From: Penicillus capitatus
Taxonomy: Eukaryota > Chlorophyta
Direction of reading: 5' to 3'
NCBI GenBank assembly: GCA_965649825.1
Contig: OZ287694.1
Coordinates: 1,240,001-1,304,000, forward strand
Length of the DNA: 64,000 nt
The position numbers and the translations under genes were made by a program. This document shows, piece by piece, positions 43,581 to 54,405 of this stretch (the stretch's first letter is position 1; each line of letters opens with the position of its first letter). A model generated the notes under the pieces. That model worked only from the letters and a program-made list of their open reading frames with translations, was not told the origin of the DNA and did no database searches.

Positions 43581-45560
43581 ATGGACGATCCTTTCGATAC
43601 GCGATTGGTCGACGTGCTGTGCTTTGATGGAGGAGACGCGTCGATGGACGGTTTTCTTCGATGCATCTGCGCTGGAGACGTCTCGATCGACGTGTGGTTT
43701 TTCGTCGTTGCGATGGCGTCGGGGTCCGTGAAGGAGGCACGATGGATGTCTATCGATTCGTGAACGCATGGTCGCGGCGATTAAACATTTGATGAGAAAT
43801 GCCATCGATGTTCATCAGCGCCTGTCAACTGTCAAGTCACGTTTGGGGAGGTTGCCGTTGTGGAGACAAACAGCGTTCAAGATTCAACTCAAGACTTTAG
43901 GCACTTCTTTGCCGCAGCCAATAGCCACATTCACGCCAAAGAAACGGCCGCGGTCGCCTGCGCTTTCTTTCCGTATCTTTTCGATATGGCGCGTTGTATA
44001 GCAGGCGTAAAAGATGTGGATTAGGATCCTTTGTTATTTTTGTTGCAAGAGAGGACGTGGTCCGAAGCTGAGCGCAGAAGAAAAGCGGAAGAAATGGTTC
44101 CGTCTCGTCGGTCCGTTGCCTTTCCTGGCGCCATCTATTGGCTTGAGTTATCATGGTGCTCTGTTTAGCCGTGATGTCTATCAGGACATATGGAACACAA
44201 GTCATTTCCAGATTCTTCTATACTTTTCTCATTGCCGAGGCGCTGATATCGACGAAGTCCATCTGGAAAGATTTCAGGGAGTATTCTGACTGCAACAATG
44301 AGTATACAGCAAATGTCACATCACTCGTTTCTGAGTAATCCCTTCCATCGACTGGAGATAGATTTGACCCATCCCTTTACATGTAGGCAGTATACCGAAG
44401 CTGCTGATCAATTGGCAGCGTCCATAATGGAGAGAACGGCATGTTTGACGAGCATCGCGGACGTCGAGTTGGCTGGATTTCATGTTGGCATTGGAGATGT
44501 TTTGGATGCATCGTTTGGAGATGTATTTGGCTGGTTCACTCCTGGCGAGGGCCGTATCCCGACAGCCGATCTCGATCTCCAGACCAATACCGATGAAGTC
44601 ATGAGAGTATGCTTGCCTTCCATCTGCTCCATTTCTTCATCCAAAGCATCTCGCATTTTGCAGAAAGTGGCAGATGATCTACAGTTTTTGGGAAACGTTG
44701 CCTTTTGGATGCGGATCGCTGGATTCGTCTTTGCTGCTTGGGCGATCATCGCTATCTTGCTCAAAGCTACCTTCTACACCTTGGAGAATCTGCCTTGGAA
44801 GCCAGGAGTGATGGGCTTGACGATGCGATTTGTCGAAGCCTTTCGTGTTGTGGCAGCTTACGTTGTCCTGTTGGGGGCTGTGTATCTCCAAGGCTACATC
44901 ATCGAGAAGTCCTGTGATATCAATCTGAACAACACCGTCATCCAGACACCGATGTGCGAAGTGGTCGGAGAGAAATGCGAGTTTGAATGTCAAGTGTTCG
45001 AACAGAACTTCACAAGTCCTTGTACAGAATGCGATATCCAGTATCGCAAGTGGTACGTTTGTTCCTCAGTGAGATGCCGCAGATGATGGGCGAACGACTT
45101 AGGTGGGAAGAGCCAACGGCATGGCCGAACATACTGGGAGTTATCTATCTCGTCTGCATTTTTGTCATCATGTTTATCGAGCTGCGGGAAGCGAAGAATC
45201 AGACTAGAGAACTCAAAGAAGCGGAACAGAGGTGCAATATCGGCGCTAAGACGGTCTCCTGTTTTGCTAAGAAGAAAATGACAGGGAGAAAGAAGAACGT
45301 GAGAGAGAACGTCAAGAAAAAGCCGAACGCAAGAAGCGCCGCAAGAAGAAAACGTCCAAATATCAAGCGCCAGATGAACAGACAATGGATGAGGTAAAAG
45401 CCGATCGACAGCAGGAGTGTCCATCGCCGCTTCTCCTGTGTAGGACGAGACCCGGATTCAAGTAGATTCAGATGACTACGAAGACAGGCCTCATAGGAGG
45501 AAGTCTGCTTCTAACCGCAAACCCAAATCCTCCTCTTCCAGAGAGAGGAGATCTAAGTAA
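43581..45560 (+). CDS. Polytopic membrane protein with Cys-rich luminal domain, unknown family
   Basis: Exons 43581-43727, 43797-44006, 44050-44162, 44212-44314, 44391-45040, 45070-45231, 45285-45393 and 45444-45560 join to 536 aa. Predicted spans: LAPSIGLSYHGALFFYTFLI, MRIAGFVFAAWAIIAILLKA, VVAAYVVLLGAVYLQGYIIE and PNILGVIYLVCIFVIMFIEL. Between spans one and two lies a domain with Cys residues; between spans three and four is a Cys-rich segment (SCDINLN..CEVVGEKCEFECQVF..CTECDI). The tail is strongly basic and charged (KKRRKKKTSKY) and ends Ser/Arg-rich. The start and the 29-nt intron at 45041-45069 are uncertain. It sits between two related type I membrane-protein genes. I do not recognise the family. 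Confidence 0.68.
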
Positions 45561-45942
45561 GGACGCGTTCCATAAGACACCGAAATGGCGATGTGCAAAC
45601 ATTTTTGCAGGACTAAAGCCGCAGGCGACGAAATGGAGCCTGGCTCAAGCGAACGACTCTAAATTTCGACTTGTGCTCAGAACAGGAGCGTGTTTTCAAC
45701 GATAGGAAAAATTCGATGAACAGTCCACTATGAGATGATTGTTTGAATGAATCCACATGAGCCTTGCTTATATGAGCAGCACACACATCCACGTGTGCAC
45801 CGCCGATGGACGAGATCATGTATGGAATGCAACACCATGGCATTGTAAAGGGTGTGTGGTTCAGCCTTGAGATCGACAGTTGACGCCGTCATTTCATGTA
45901 CATGGCTGCAGAACCGCTCGCACTTTACAGTGATTGCGAGGT

Positions 45943-46951
45943 ATGTCGCGGTTTGTCTCGAGTCTCATTTTCCTCTGCGGAGTCCTCGCTGCCGGCGCGC
46001 TACCGCACAGGTTTTACACTGAGCTTTCCGTCATCTTCGCCATTCCTTTCGTTGCAGGAGCTTGTTGAGCATTTTCGGCAACAAGGATTGCGAAACGCAG
46101 TTCGGCGATAGCATTAGAAAGCATCTCCCGGCCGGTGAAGGGGTCTACCATTGCTTCCGGAATCATGTCTCCTGTATCGATTACCACCTTCGCGTGCAGT
46201 ACCCGATGAACTCCAAACTTCTCGTTGTCATCGCCGAAAGGCAGAGCGTCCAAGACATCTCCCAGAACCCCGAGGATGAGGTCCGGCATGTGTGATCCAA
46301 AGGCACACCTCTGCAGCCATCGTGTGGTGCCTTAGAGAGTCCTGCAAAATTACTTGGAGCACACAGTGTGCAGAGACTCATCATGCAAGCGGAGAATCAA
46401 TGTTGACTCTTCTAAGCATTACTCCCTTGTCGTCATCAATGCAAATTTCAGCCGCCCGGAATTCAACGAATCGAGCGGAGACTCTGTCGAATATGTGCTG
46501 GACCTCTACGGTCTGTTGCGTGATACTTCGTCATCCGATATCGCTGTCATGTCTGTCTAGGCTGTCTCACAACGACGCAGAAGATTGTGATCGTCGCGAT
46601 TGTCATCTGTTCCATCTTGGCAGGTACGTCTGTCGATTGATCACGCTGTCTCTCTCCATCAGATATGTTGCAGTGTGTGGCTGCCTGTCATGTATTATTG
46701 TGTATTTTCGGCGCAGTTCTCGTATGGCGATTGCTCAACAACATCAGGGCTACACATACAATGGAGGCGATGAAAAACCGATTCAAATGGTTGCGACACA
46801 GCCAACGCATTCGATGGCTCCAACACCGCCAATGCTGTCGTCACAGGGTCATCTTAATGGGTCGGGTGTACATATGCATACACAGTCGGCGATTCCGTGG
46901 GCAACTCCTGTATCACCTTCCGTACAAAGCTCCGGGGCTCCGCGTTTTTGA
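45943..46951 (+). CDS. Novel type I membrane protein, paralogue 2
   Basis: Exons 45943-46010, 46058-46280, 46336-46510, 46561-46623 and 46674-46951 give 268 aa. A clear signal peptide (VSSLIFLCGVLAAGALP), an ectodomain with Cys (GNKDCETQFGD, YHCFRNHVSCIDYH, TVCRDSSCKRR), one membrane span rich in Ile/Val/Cys (KIVIVAIVICSILAVCGCLS), a basic stop-transfer (RRSSR) and a Gln/Pro/Ser-rich cytoplasmic tail. The CxxxxC motif before the membrane and the intron phases match paralogue 1 at 42063-43185, so the two arose by duplication and have diverged far. Function unknown; the layout suggests a cell-surface or endomembrane receptor-like protein. Confidence 0.76.
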
Positions 46952-47096
46952 TCCTCTCCGCGTTTCTGTGCACATACAATGCGTCTGTTTACATGCCTAA
47001 CTGGATGCCTGTATTCATGTACTGACAAACGCATCGGGTGGGCTGGCGATCGATCATGTAACCGAACGTACGAACATTAGTAAACAGTGTGGCGCG

Positions 47097-47734
47097 ATGC
47101 CGAACGGAGATGCCACGCCTGAGTCCGAATTTATCGAAGACGTCGCTGCGTTCGTCGGTGCCAAATCGGCAGACGACGTCATCAGCGAACTACAAGAAAA
47201 GTTCCGAGGGTTCAAGAACGACGAGGCGCGGCTCCTTCAGCGACGCGTCTACAATTTGAACAAGCTGCCCAAAATCGAACGCACACTCGATATCGTCAAC
47301 GTCCTCATCGAAAAACAAGGAACGCACGAAGCGGTGAGGTCCCTCGTTGAGTGCAACGTCAGAAGTCGTCCGATAATGCAACGGTAGATGAAGGTGGATT
47401 ACGAACTCTCGGACAGCGTCTACGCGCGTGCAGATTTCCAAGTCCCCGAGCGTGTTAATCTCTGGCTGGGCGCTGGAGTGATGGTGGAGTATCCCATCCA
47501 CGAGGCCAAGGACGTTCTGCAAAGCAGTCTAAACAGATGCAAGACGAATCTGGAAGAGACGAAGAGAGAACTCGACTTGGCCAAAGATCGCATTACGACG
47601 ACAGAAGTGTGACCGACCTCTTCGGCATCTCACTCTTTTGTGATGGCCTTTGCGGCGTGATATAGGTGAGCATTGCGCGTGTGTACAACTACGATGTCGA
47701 ACAGCGAAAACGCAAAGAGAAGCAGAAATCGTAG
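47097..47734 (+). CDS. VBP1: Prefoldin subunit 3
   Basis: Exons 47097-47333, 47388-47606 and 47666-47734 give 174 aa. Prefoldin 3 is an alpha-type subunit of the hexameric chaperone that hands actin and tubulin to the CCT chaperonin. The pattern is a helix, a beta pair and a helix: NKLPKIERTLDIVNVLIEKQ, VNLWLGAGVMVEYPIHEAKD, then LNRCKTNLEETKRELDLAKD and the conserved end VSIARVYNYDVEQRKR. The length is normal. Confidence 0.94.
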
Positions 47735-47853
47735 ACGGCGACGATTCGATCCTTGTAATCGCATCGCATGCGTCTTGGCGTATACGGACTGGCGTATCGT
47801 ACCGTATATACGACGCGTGTGCGAGATAGGAGGTGTCTTTTGTGAAGCGAGAG

Positions 47854-50379
47854 ATGGCGGAGACAACGGGGAATACATCGCTCTTTCCTGTGTTTGTGTT
47901 GACGATTCTGTCCATCGTCCTGATTCCGTGGACCATCTACAAGCTCTGTTGCTCTGCCTCGTCTGACGGTGCGAAAATATGGGAAGCGGTGAGCGCGCTC
48001 CTGATATGAACCGACCTTCGTTGACCGTCCCTTTCCCTACAGGCCGACAAGCGGCGAAGCGTTCTGCGAAAACTGAGCTCGTGGGTGACAGTTGGTAAGG
48101 CGGTCGACTGAGATGGGTCTGATGAAGTCGAGATGATGTGACAGGGAATGTGCTGTTGGTGTTACTCTGGCTGCTATGGGCCTTTCTCTTGGTCCACATC
48201 AGCCAAACGCAGAAAGATATGACCCCCTTCGATCCTTTCGAAATCTTGGGTGTCTCACCTGGGGCCACGCCGGGCGAAATCAAGAAAGCCTATTTCAAGA
48301 AGTCATTGAGATATCATCCAGACAAAGTGCGCACGCATTTGACAGCGGTTACTCTTTTAGGCATGTCCGTTTTTTAGAGCGATGATCCTAAAGATCACAA
48401 ATACTTTGCGGAGTTCATCTCCAAAGCTTATCAGGCACTGACAGATCCTACAGCAAAAGAGAACTACGAGAAGTATGGCCATCCGGATGGACAGCAGGCG
48501 AGTGTCGTCGTCAGGTTCCGCCTTGCCCTGAACAGAATGCGTTTGCTGACAGAGTCTAGATCTGGGGATTGCTCTACCGGAGTGGCTGTTTACCAAAGAT
48601 CCTCGCACGCTGCTGGTGTTGGTGCTCGTATTCATTCTCTTGCCCCTAACAACAATGGCATGGTATCTCTTTCGCTCCGATCAGTACACAGGGCCCAACA
48701 GCATCATGCAAGAGACATTGCTCCGTTATCGTTATGCCAGACAAAATATCAAGGAATCACAGGTAAGAGGATAATGAAGATATACGACGTACGTCTGTCT
48801 TGCGCAATCGGTGTAGAGCATCCGACGGATTCCGGAGACATTGGTGACTGCAAAAGAGTTCATGCTCATACGCACACCCAATGAACATCAGCCTGCCTTC
48901 GAGACACTGCGCAGATTGACGCTTGATTTTCATCCAGAACTCAAAGAGAAGCCACAGTTCTGGAAGAGACATGCATCCATCGTGAAGGTCTCGTCTTGTC
49001 TGATGCAGTAAGGTGGAGATGAGCGGCATCTAGGCACACATGTTGTTGTATGCCCATCTGGAACGGGCCCATGCTGATGTACCGCCGATTTTCAAAGCAA
49101 ATCTCAATTTTGTCTTGGAAAAATCCATCCCGCTGCTACAAGAAATGTTCAAGATTGCCTGCTTGCCACGAAGTCCTTATGGATACGGATGGATGGTGAG
49201 TTGTGCGTGATGTGACGTGCGTCATAATGATGGGTGACTGTGTGTAGACACCAGCTTTGGCCACTATCCAGTGCATGCAATGTGTGACCCAGGCCGTTTC
49301 GCTCTCTGTCCGGCAAACGCAATTGACCAAACGCGATACAAGCGAAGGCTATCCAGCACTGCTTCAGCTTTCTGGAATGAGCGATCACGTTGGCCACGTC
49401 CTCGGGAAGAAAGGCGTCCGATCGTTGAACAGTGAGAGACGGCTCTCTCTTTGGGAAGTGCAAGTGTTGAGGTCTCTTCGTTTAGATTTGCAGGAAATGG
49501 ATGAAGAGGACCGAACAAAACTCCTCCATAGCTTGAAATTCGATGATGCCATGCTGCGCGATATCGACACCGCACTGCAGGCAGTGCCATCCATCGAGAT
49601 GTCTGCAGAGATCTTCGTCGAGGACGAAGAGGAGATCCAGGAAGGGGACCTCGTGACGTGTCGAGTTGGCTGTTCTCTCTACGAGACCCTGGTCACATCA
49701 CAATTGTGTTTAGGTTCGATTGCTGCTGACACGACGAAGCCATGCAACAGGCGACGTGTCGGATGCAGATCTGGCCGGAACCGGCGTTTTGTGTTTCAGT
49801 CCCTATTACCCAGCACCTCGGCCAGAGAAGTGGTATGTTATGGTCACCATACCCAGCGACAATCGCGTCATCTGTTCCAAACACGTTGTCCTGAAAGAGG
49901 CAGAACTGGCAGGGCTCCGTCAACGATCAGCCCAAAACGTGAGCTCTGTCAGGGAGCATCTGTCCTCCCCGGCATCGGTGGTGCTGTTCTAGGCTGAAGA
50001 GGAGGAGGTTGGTCAGGTCGTGGACCTGCAGTTCCCTGCACTGTTCGAAGGGATACTCCCTGTTCAAGTGGGCTGCTACTCAGACTGCTGGATCGGATCA
50101 GATAAGACCACTACTCTAAGACTGACCGTGAAGAAAGCAACCAAAATCCGCCAAGCGACAAAACCTGCCCCACGCGAAGCATCCTCCGATGAGGAAGATG
50201 CGGCGCAAGCAACAGATGAAGAAGGAACACCGGAAGGCGAAGAAAACAACAGAAGTGATGGTGACGTATCTGAAGGGGAGGAGGAAGACGACGACGAGTA
50301 TGACAGTGAAGAGACAGGTGAGTTGGAAACGGGAACAGACGAGGAGGAATCCGCAGAAACAGATGCTGTGGAACAATGA
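47854..50379 (+). CDS. SEC63: SEC63 ER translocon J-protein
   Basis: Exons 47854-47988, 48043-48094, 48145-48326, 48378-48501, 48560-48762, 48817-48987, 49034-49195, 49248-49664, 49714-49938 and 49993-50379 give 685 aa. SEC63 recruits BiP to the SEC61 channel. Membrane spans: [16 protein letters not shown] and [14 protein letters not shown], then the J domain [20 protein letters not shown] with the HPD in RYHPDKSDD, the third span [20 protein letters not shown], a Brl/SEC63 domain ([37 protein letters not shown]) and an acidic Glu/Asp-rich tail that in other species binds SEC62. All parts are intact. Confidence 0.95.
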
Positions 50380-50458
50380 TGATGTAAAGGTTGCCATTTA
50401 ACTGCCCTACGATTCGGTCGTTGGAAATGTATGGCGTCGCGAAGCGTACGATAGTCAA

Positions 50459-50530
50459 GGCGCTATGGTGTAGTGGTTATCACACTGGACTTTGAATCCA
50501 GTAACCCGAGTTCGACTCTCGGTAGTGCCT
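50459..50530 (+). tRNA. tRNA-Gln (anticodon TTG)
   Basis: A 72-nt cloverleaf: acceptor stem GGCGCTA pairing with TAGTGCC (one G-T), D-arm with TAGTGGTTAT, anticodon stem CTGGA/TCCAG with loop CTTTGAA (anticodon TTG at 50492-50494), and T-arm with the GTTCGACTC loop. No intron. A TTTTT run at 50536-50540 is the expected pol III terminator. It follows SEC63 by about 80 bp. Confidence 0.96.
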
Positions 50531-50540
50531 CGATCTGTTT

Positions 50541-51227
50541 TTCGATTATATCGATTCGAAACGCAAAGGGCACTGTTTGAGATGTGCTGTCATTTTGGGC
50601 AGTGGACGGACAGAGGTAAGACAGAAGAACACGCCAAGTCTTGTTTCGGGCGAAGGACGCAGGCTTCGTGGTCCACACGCACGACATCGGCTCTGTGCCG
50701 TTTGGCTAGGACATCATCCAGGTGCAGTCAACTGGCCTCGTAAAAGACTTTCAGTGTTCCTTGTGCTTCGCATCACTTCCGTGGAAATCTGTCGTAGGGT
50801 TGTTACGCATACAGCTGTCTCCTAGACAAAAGGCTGTGGAAACAAAAGATAAAAGCAACGTCTCGGGTAGGCCTGGTTGTTGAATTTAAGAACGAGTGGC
50901 TGCTTCTAGCGTCTCGACGAGATGAAGTTGTTCGGATCGGAGAAATGAGACGGATTTCAGTTACGGGTGCCACAAAATGACCACAGTGAGGAGGATGACC
51001 CTATGGGTCAGGGCAAGCAGAGAACGTAGGAACTGGTGAATGGATTTGAGATAGCTGTCTGGAATGAAGAGAATGTTTCGCTGCATTGCGTGTTGAGGTA
51101 GAGAGGGCGACGGTTCTTCAGGACAAGACGGCACGACGAGACGCCTGCTGCAAGCCTCTGGTAAAGGACGAGATCGATCAAAGGCGCAGAATTCGCTGTG
51201 ATGTGACGTTTCAGGAGTGTGAAGAAC
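50541..51227. other. Intergenic, tRNA-Gln to 208-aa protein gene
   Basis: About 690 bp with no supportable gene. The frames on both strands are short and do not resemble known proteins. Confidence 0.45.
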
Positions 51228-51998
51228 ATGTCCCTCTCAAAATGGCTTTGGCGACAATGCCCCGCCAAAAAGAAAGAACTAACGGAAGAAACGGAGACTC
51301 TTGCTCCAGAACATAACGCATCCGACACTCCACCACAGGCACGAGACGCCGAGACATGTTTCCGTGCTTCCGCAAAGGGTGACGTGAACGAAAAACCGAC
51401 AAACGAAGAGGCGTCAGACGACAAGGCAAGGGCACCATTCAACCCCATCTCCAATGCCTTGTAACAAATATGGTGCAGTTTTTCGAAGAATTGACAAATC
51501 GTCTTCAAAGTCCAGAATTCTTAGAGAGACTCATTGCTATCGACTCGTCGTCCCTAGCCGTCATTTCGTCGACAGAGAAGGACACACTGGACGATGTAAC
51601 AGACTGTCCTGCAGGGCGAAATGTTGGAGCTAGACATGTAGGATGTCGATGAGTTTGTGTGGGTCACGAAGGAAGATGCTTTGGAGAGTATGGCTGAAGT
51701 CATTGCTCAGTATGTTCTATCGTGTCCAGAAGCGCACAGCATGCGGCCTCATGAATTACAGGAAGCGATCGTCACTGGTTGCAAAGTGAGAGGTCACTCT
51801 TTCGGCTTAAGTCTATATTGATCTTTGTAGGAATTGAAGAAAAGCAGAAGGAAGATGATGTGGGGATGGCTCATGTTCATCTACCGCACAGCATCGTTGG
51901 GTTACGTGGCTTTTGAACTCTATACCAATCAATGGCTTCTACGAGCCATCGTCGCAGCCCTGTTTTCGGCCCCGAGTCTTCTCGCAATGCTCCTATGA
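51228..51998 (+). CDS. Protein of a novel two-member local family, hydrophobic C-terminus (member 1)
   Basis: Exons 51228-51425, 51479-51595, 51642-51785 and 51831-51998 give 208 aa. The N-terminal third is hydrophilic and likely disordered; then FFEELTNRLQSPEFLERL, a helical block EFVWVTKEDALESMAEVIAQ, the motif CPEAHSMRPHELQEAIVTGC and a C-terminal part with aromatic and hydrophobic stretches (WGWLMFIYRTASLGYVAFEL, LLRAIVAALFSAPSLLAMLL) that could be one or two membrane segments. The intron at 51426-51478 has a GC donor; the related gene at 63379-64000 has GT at the same place, which supports the model. No known family recognised. Confidence 0.82.
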
Positions 51999-52255
51999 AA
52001 TCAAAAGATCTGTAGAATATTGGCCTGTAAGAGCAGAGATCTCGTGGTCAATGGGACATCGGGTATGTTCACATATCTATTGCTTTTGCTGGATCGTCGC
52101 AGTACGTCTGGCATCCACCCCTCCGTATGCTCTGTAGTCGTACATTCCATGCGATTTGAACAGCCGACAATAGATCAGACTTATATGGTGCTCCCGTCTC
52201 TATTCCAGTTTTTCTAAAAGGATGGTCCCTCATAAAAGAGCGCCTGCGTCAAAAG

Positions 52256-52441
52256 CAGATTCTGCGATCAGTTGAATCAGTGCTGTCTGACGAAACTACG
52301 ATCAAAACAGTCGTGCTGTCTGAAAACGTTTCTCGGTCGAGATCGCATGCCGTCGAAATCAGATTCTGCGATCAGTTGAATCAGTGCTGTCTGACGAAAC
52401 TACGATCAAAACAGTCGTGCTGTCTGAAAACGTTTCTCGGT
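52256..52441 (+). repeat. 82-bp direct repeat, two copies
   Basis: The segment starting CAGATTCTGCGATCAGTTGA at 52256-52337 is repeated without a visible mismatch at 52360-52441; 22 unrelated bases separate the copies (period 104). Each copy also holds internal repeats of the type CTGTCTGA. It lies just upstream of the small secreted protein gene. Confidence 0.93.
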
Positions 52442-52486
52442 TTCGCGATCAAACGATTCAGTGCCGTCCGAAATAGCACTTAATGG

Positions 52487-52496
52487 GTATATAAGG
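52487..52496 (+). promoter_or_regulatory. Possible TATA box for the PAN-like gene
   Basis: The TATATAAGG string sits about 90 bp before the ATG at 52584. TATA-like strings are rare upstream of the other genes here. Assignment is by position only. Confidence 0.35.
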
Positions 52497-52583
52497 CCGA
52501 AAGAACTCCGGTGTTTTGTTCGTCGTGCGTTTGTCTTGTGTCGCTTGACTTTTCGGAAGCGTCATCCGTCGTAGATTCCTATC

Positions 52584-52954
52584 ATGAAGATCTTAGCGGT
52601 TTTCTTGACTGTCCTCGTCGTCATGGGAGTAAGCCACGCGACCTTCGAACACTAAATGCGTTGACTGTTGCTTCAGGGAGCCAGTGCTCAAGAGTGTAGA
52701 CCAATCTACGACATGAGATTTGAATTTCCTATCCACTCAGAAAACGTCCCCGACTATATGGAATGCTGCTATCTGTGTTATGACGATGCAGGTGAGTTCC
52801 AACTGTCTTCGATTCTAGTCAATTCTTCGTTGCAGGGTGCGATATGTGGTCTTTTGATATCAGCACCTCATTGTGTGAATTCTCTGAGTTGGGTGAACTC
52901 ATTCCAGCTCCAGGCTGGATATCTGGCGAAATATACCTTGATGCCACTAAGTAG
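52584..52954 (+). CDS. Small secreted PAN/apple-like protein
   Basis: Exons 52584-52628, 52677-52791 and 52836-52954 give 92 aa. A classical signal peptide (KILAVFLTVLVVMGGASA) is cut just before a compact Cys-rich domain: ECRPIYDMRF, then MECCYLCYDDAGCDMWSF and SLCEFSEL. The spacing of C-C..C..D..C..W.F and the following C resembles PAN/apple modules, which bind proteins or sugars outside the cell. The first intron follows the signal peptide, the second sits inside the Cys motif. It is probably exported or part of a secretory compartment. Confidence 0.78.
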
Positions 52955-54405
52955 ACAGCACTGCAATACATGAGCCCGTTGTCCGTTCATTTCTACCTAG
53001 TTGTAGCTTGATACCCAAATGTCCAACCTGTTCAACTGTTGATGTAACGAGATAGATCATTGTAGATGAATTGCCAGGTGCCGATCACCTGGAAACTCAA
53101 ACGCGCAGAAGGGCGTTAAGAAACGATTGCTTTCGAGCGGCACAGACTCCGACAGCACGATCACAGCTCGACCTAGTCTCACAGAGTGTCTTTCCAACTC
53201 TTCGTGATAGGTAGAGGAGATTGGTGTTTGAGTCTGTACGCAATGGAGGGATTTCAGCGCCCGAGAACACTGATGCGTTCTACGAGGTCCGTGGCCAAAT
53301 TTTTGATCGTTCTCGTCCGACCGAGATGAAGACAGTGAACTCTCTCCGTCTTGCCGTTCGGCTAAGCTACTTTCGTCGAGTCACTCGATTTCTACGCAGT
53401 GTCTGTTGTGCATCTGATGGGCTATCTTGTCGTCTTGGGATGCGCGCCGATCGTGGCGAAGGACTGGATGGAAGAGAAAGTCATGCAGATTGGGAATATG
53501 TAAAGGACAGATGTCGAGATTCCAGGAGGGATGAATAGAGCTCGTAGAAGTCCTCAAGCGGCTGTCTGTCCTGTTCCCGTACAAACACCTGCGAGGAGTA
53601 GGCCCATACCCTCGATGCGTCATCTGCCGACAGACAGAGGTGCTGTGCCATTCGTCCTTGTCTTGATGCAGTCAGTCTAAGGGTATCTTCTCTACGAAGT
53701 GCTTCCTTCTGTATGGGGCAACCGCCATTCCACAGCAAATTATGTTCTGCTCTAGAGCAAGACAGTGTCTCTATCCTGTGTTTGACAATTGAGTTCTTCT
53801 GGAGATTGGATGCGAAAGGGGTGCCCCTTTCTGGTTTTAGACCCATACGTGTTAGACAGGTTCTACTTGTAATTATTAGTCATCTGTTAGCAGTGGATGT
53901 GCCTCATGGGTTCTAGGGAGTTCTAAGGCGAGAAATCTTTATGTGGCTTCTCTTCTCCTGACGAGACAGCACCAGTGACGCTTCGATAGTCCCCGGGTCA
54001 ACGTGTTTAGTTTTCTCGAGGCCAACATGGTGCGTCCTGTGGTGCTGATGGACGTGAACATGAAGTTGACGGTTATTCGCAGCATGATTGTGCGTATGCG
54101 ATCCTAATGCCGTGCTGTGAAACTGAGAACGTTGAGCTTCTGCCGTATGCGGCCTAGAAACGAGGCAGACCAACTCGAGAACCTGGAAGCTATTCTTGAA
54201 CCTATAAAGGAACAGACCATGCGCTTTGATGCAAGTCCAGTCGTGTGTTTCCCTACGTGCCCTCTGGAGTTTCTCGGCCGTTCAGTCCGACGAATTTGCC
54301 AAAGCTAGACGCTCCATTCTGAAGCGCATTTTCCGAAGGCCTAGTGTGGTGCCTCGAAGCGATACGCTGCAAGCGTCGTAGCGACTTTGCTGTCGACAAG
54401 AACCT
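52955..54405. other. Gene-poor region before the lipase
   Basis: About 1.45 kb without a convincing gene. Several frames of 60-120 codons on both strands have no family resemblance, no consistent intron boundaries and no signal peptides. Confidence 0.45.

Larger units (their letters stand above)
51999..52583. other. Intergenic with direct repeat
   Basis: No gene is supported between the novel-family gene and the PAN-like gene. The main content is the 82-bp direct repeat at 52256-52441; a TATATAAGGC element at about 52487-52496 lies some 90 bp before the PAN-like start and may be a TATA box. Confidence 0.5.

Noticed and set aside
43449-43805. 119-codon minus-strand frame, basic and His/Arg-rich
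   Set aside because: It overlaps the better supported exons of the polytopic membrane-protein gene, has no homology I can see and no splice structure.
51008-51508. 166-codon minus-strand frame
   Set aside because: It is antisense to the 208-aa novel-family gene, whose paralogue at 63.4 kb confirms the plus strand as coding.
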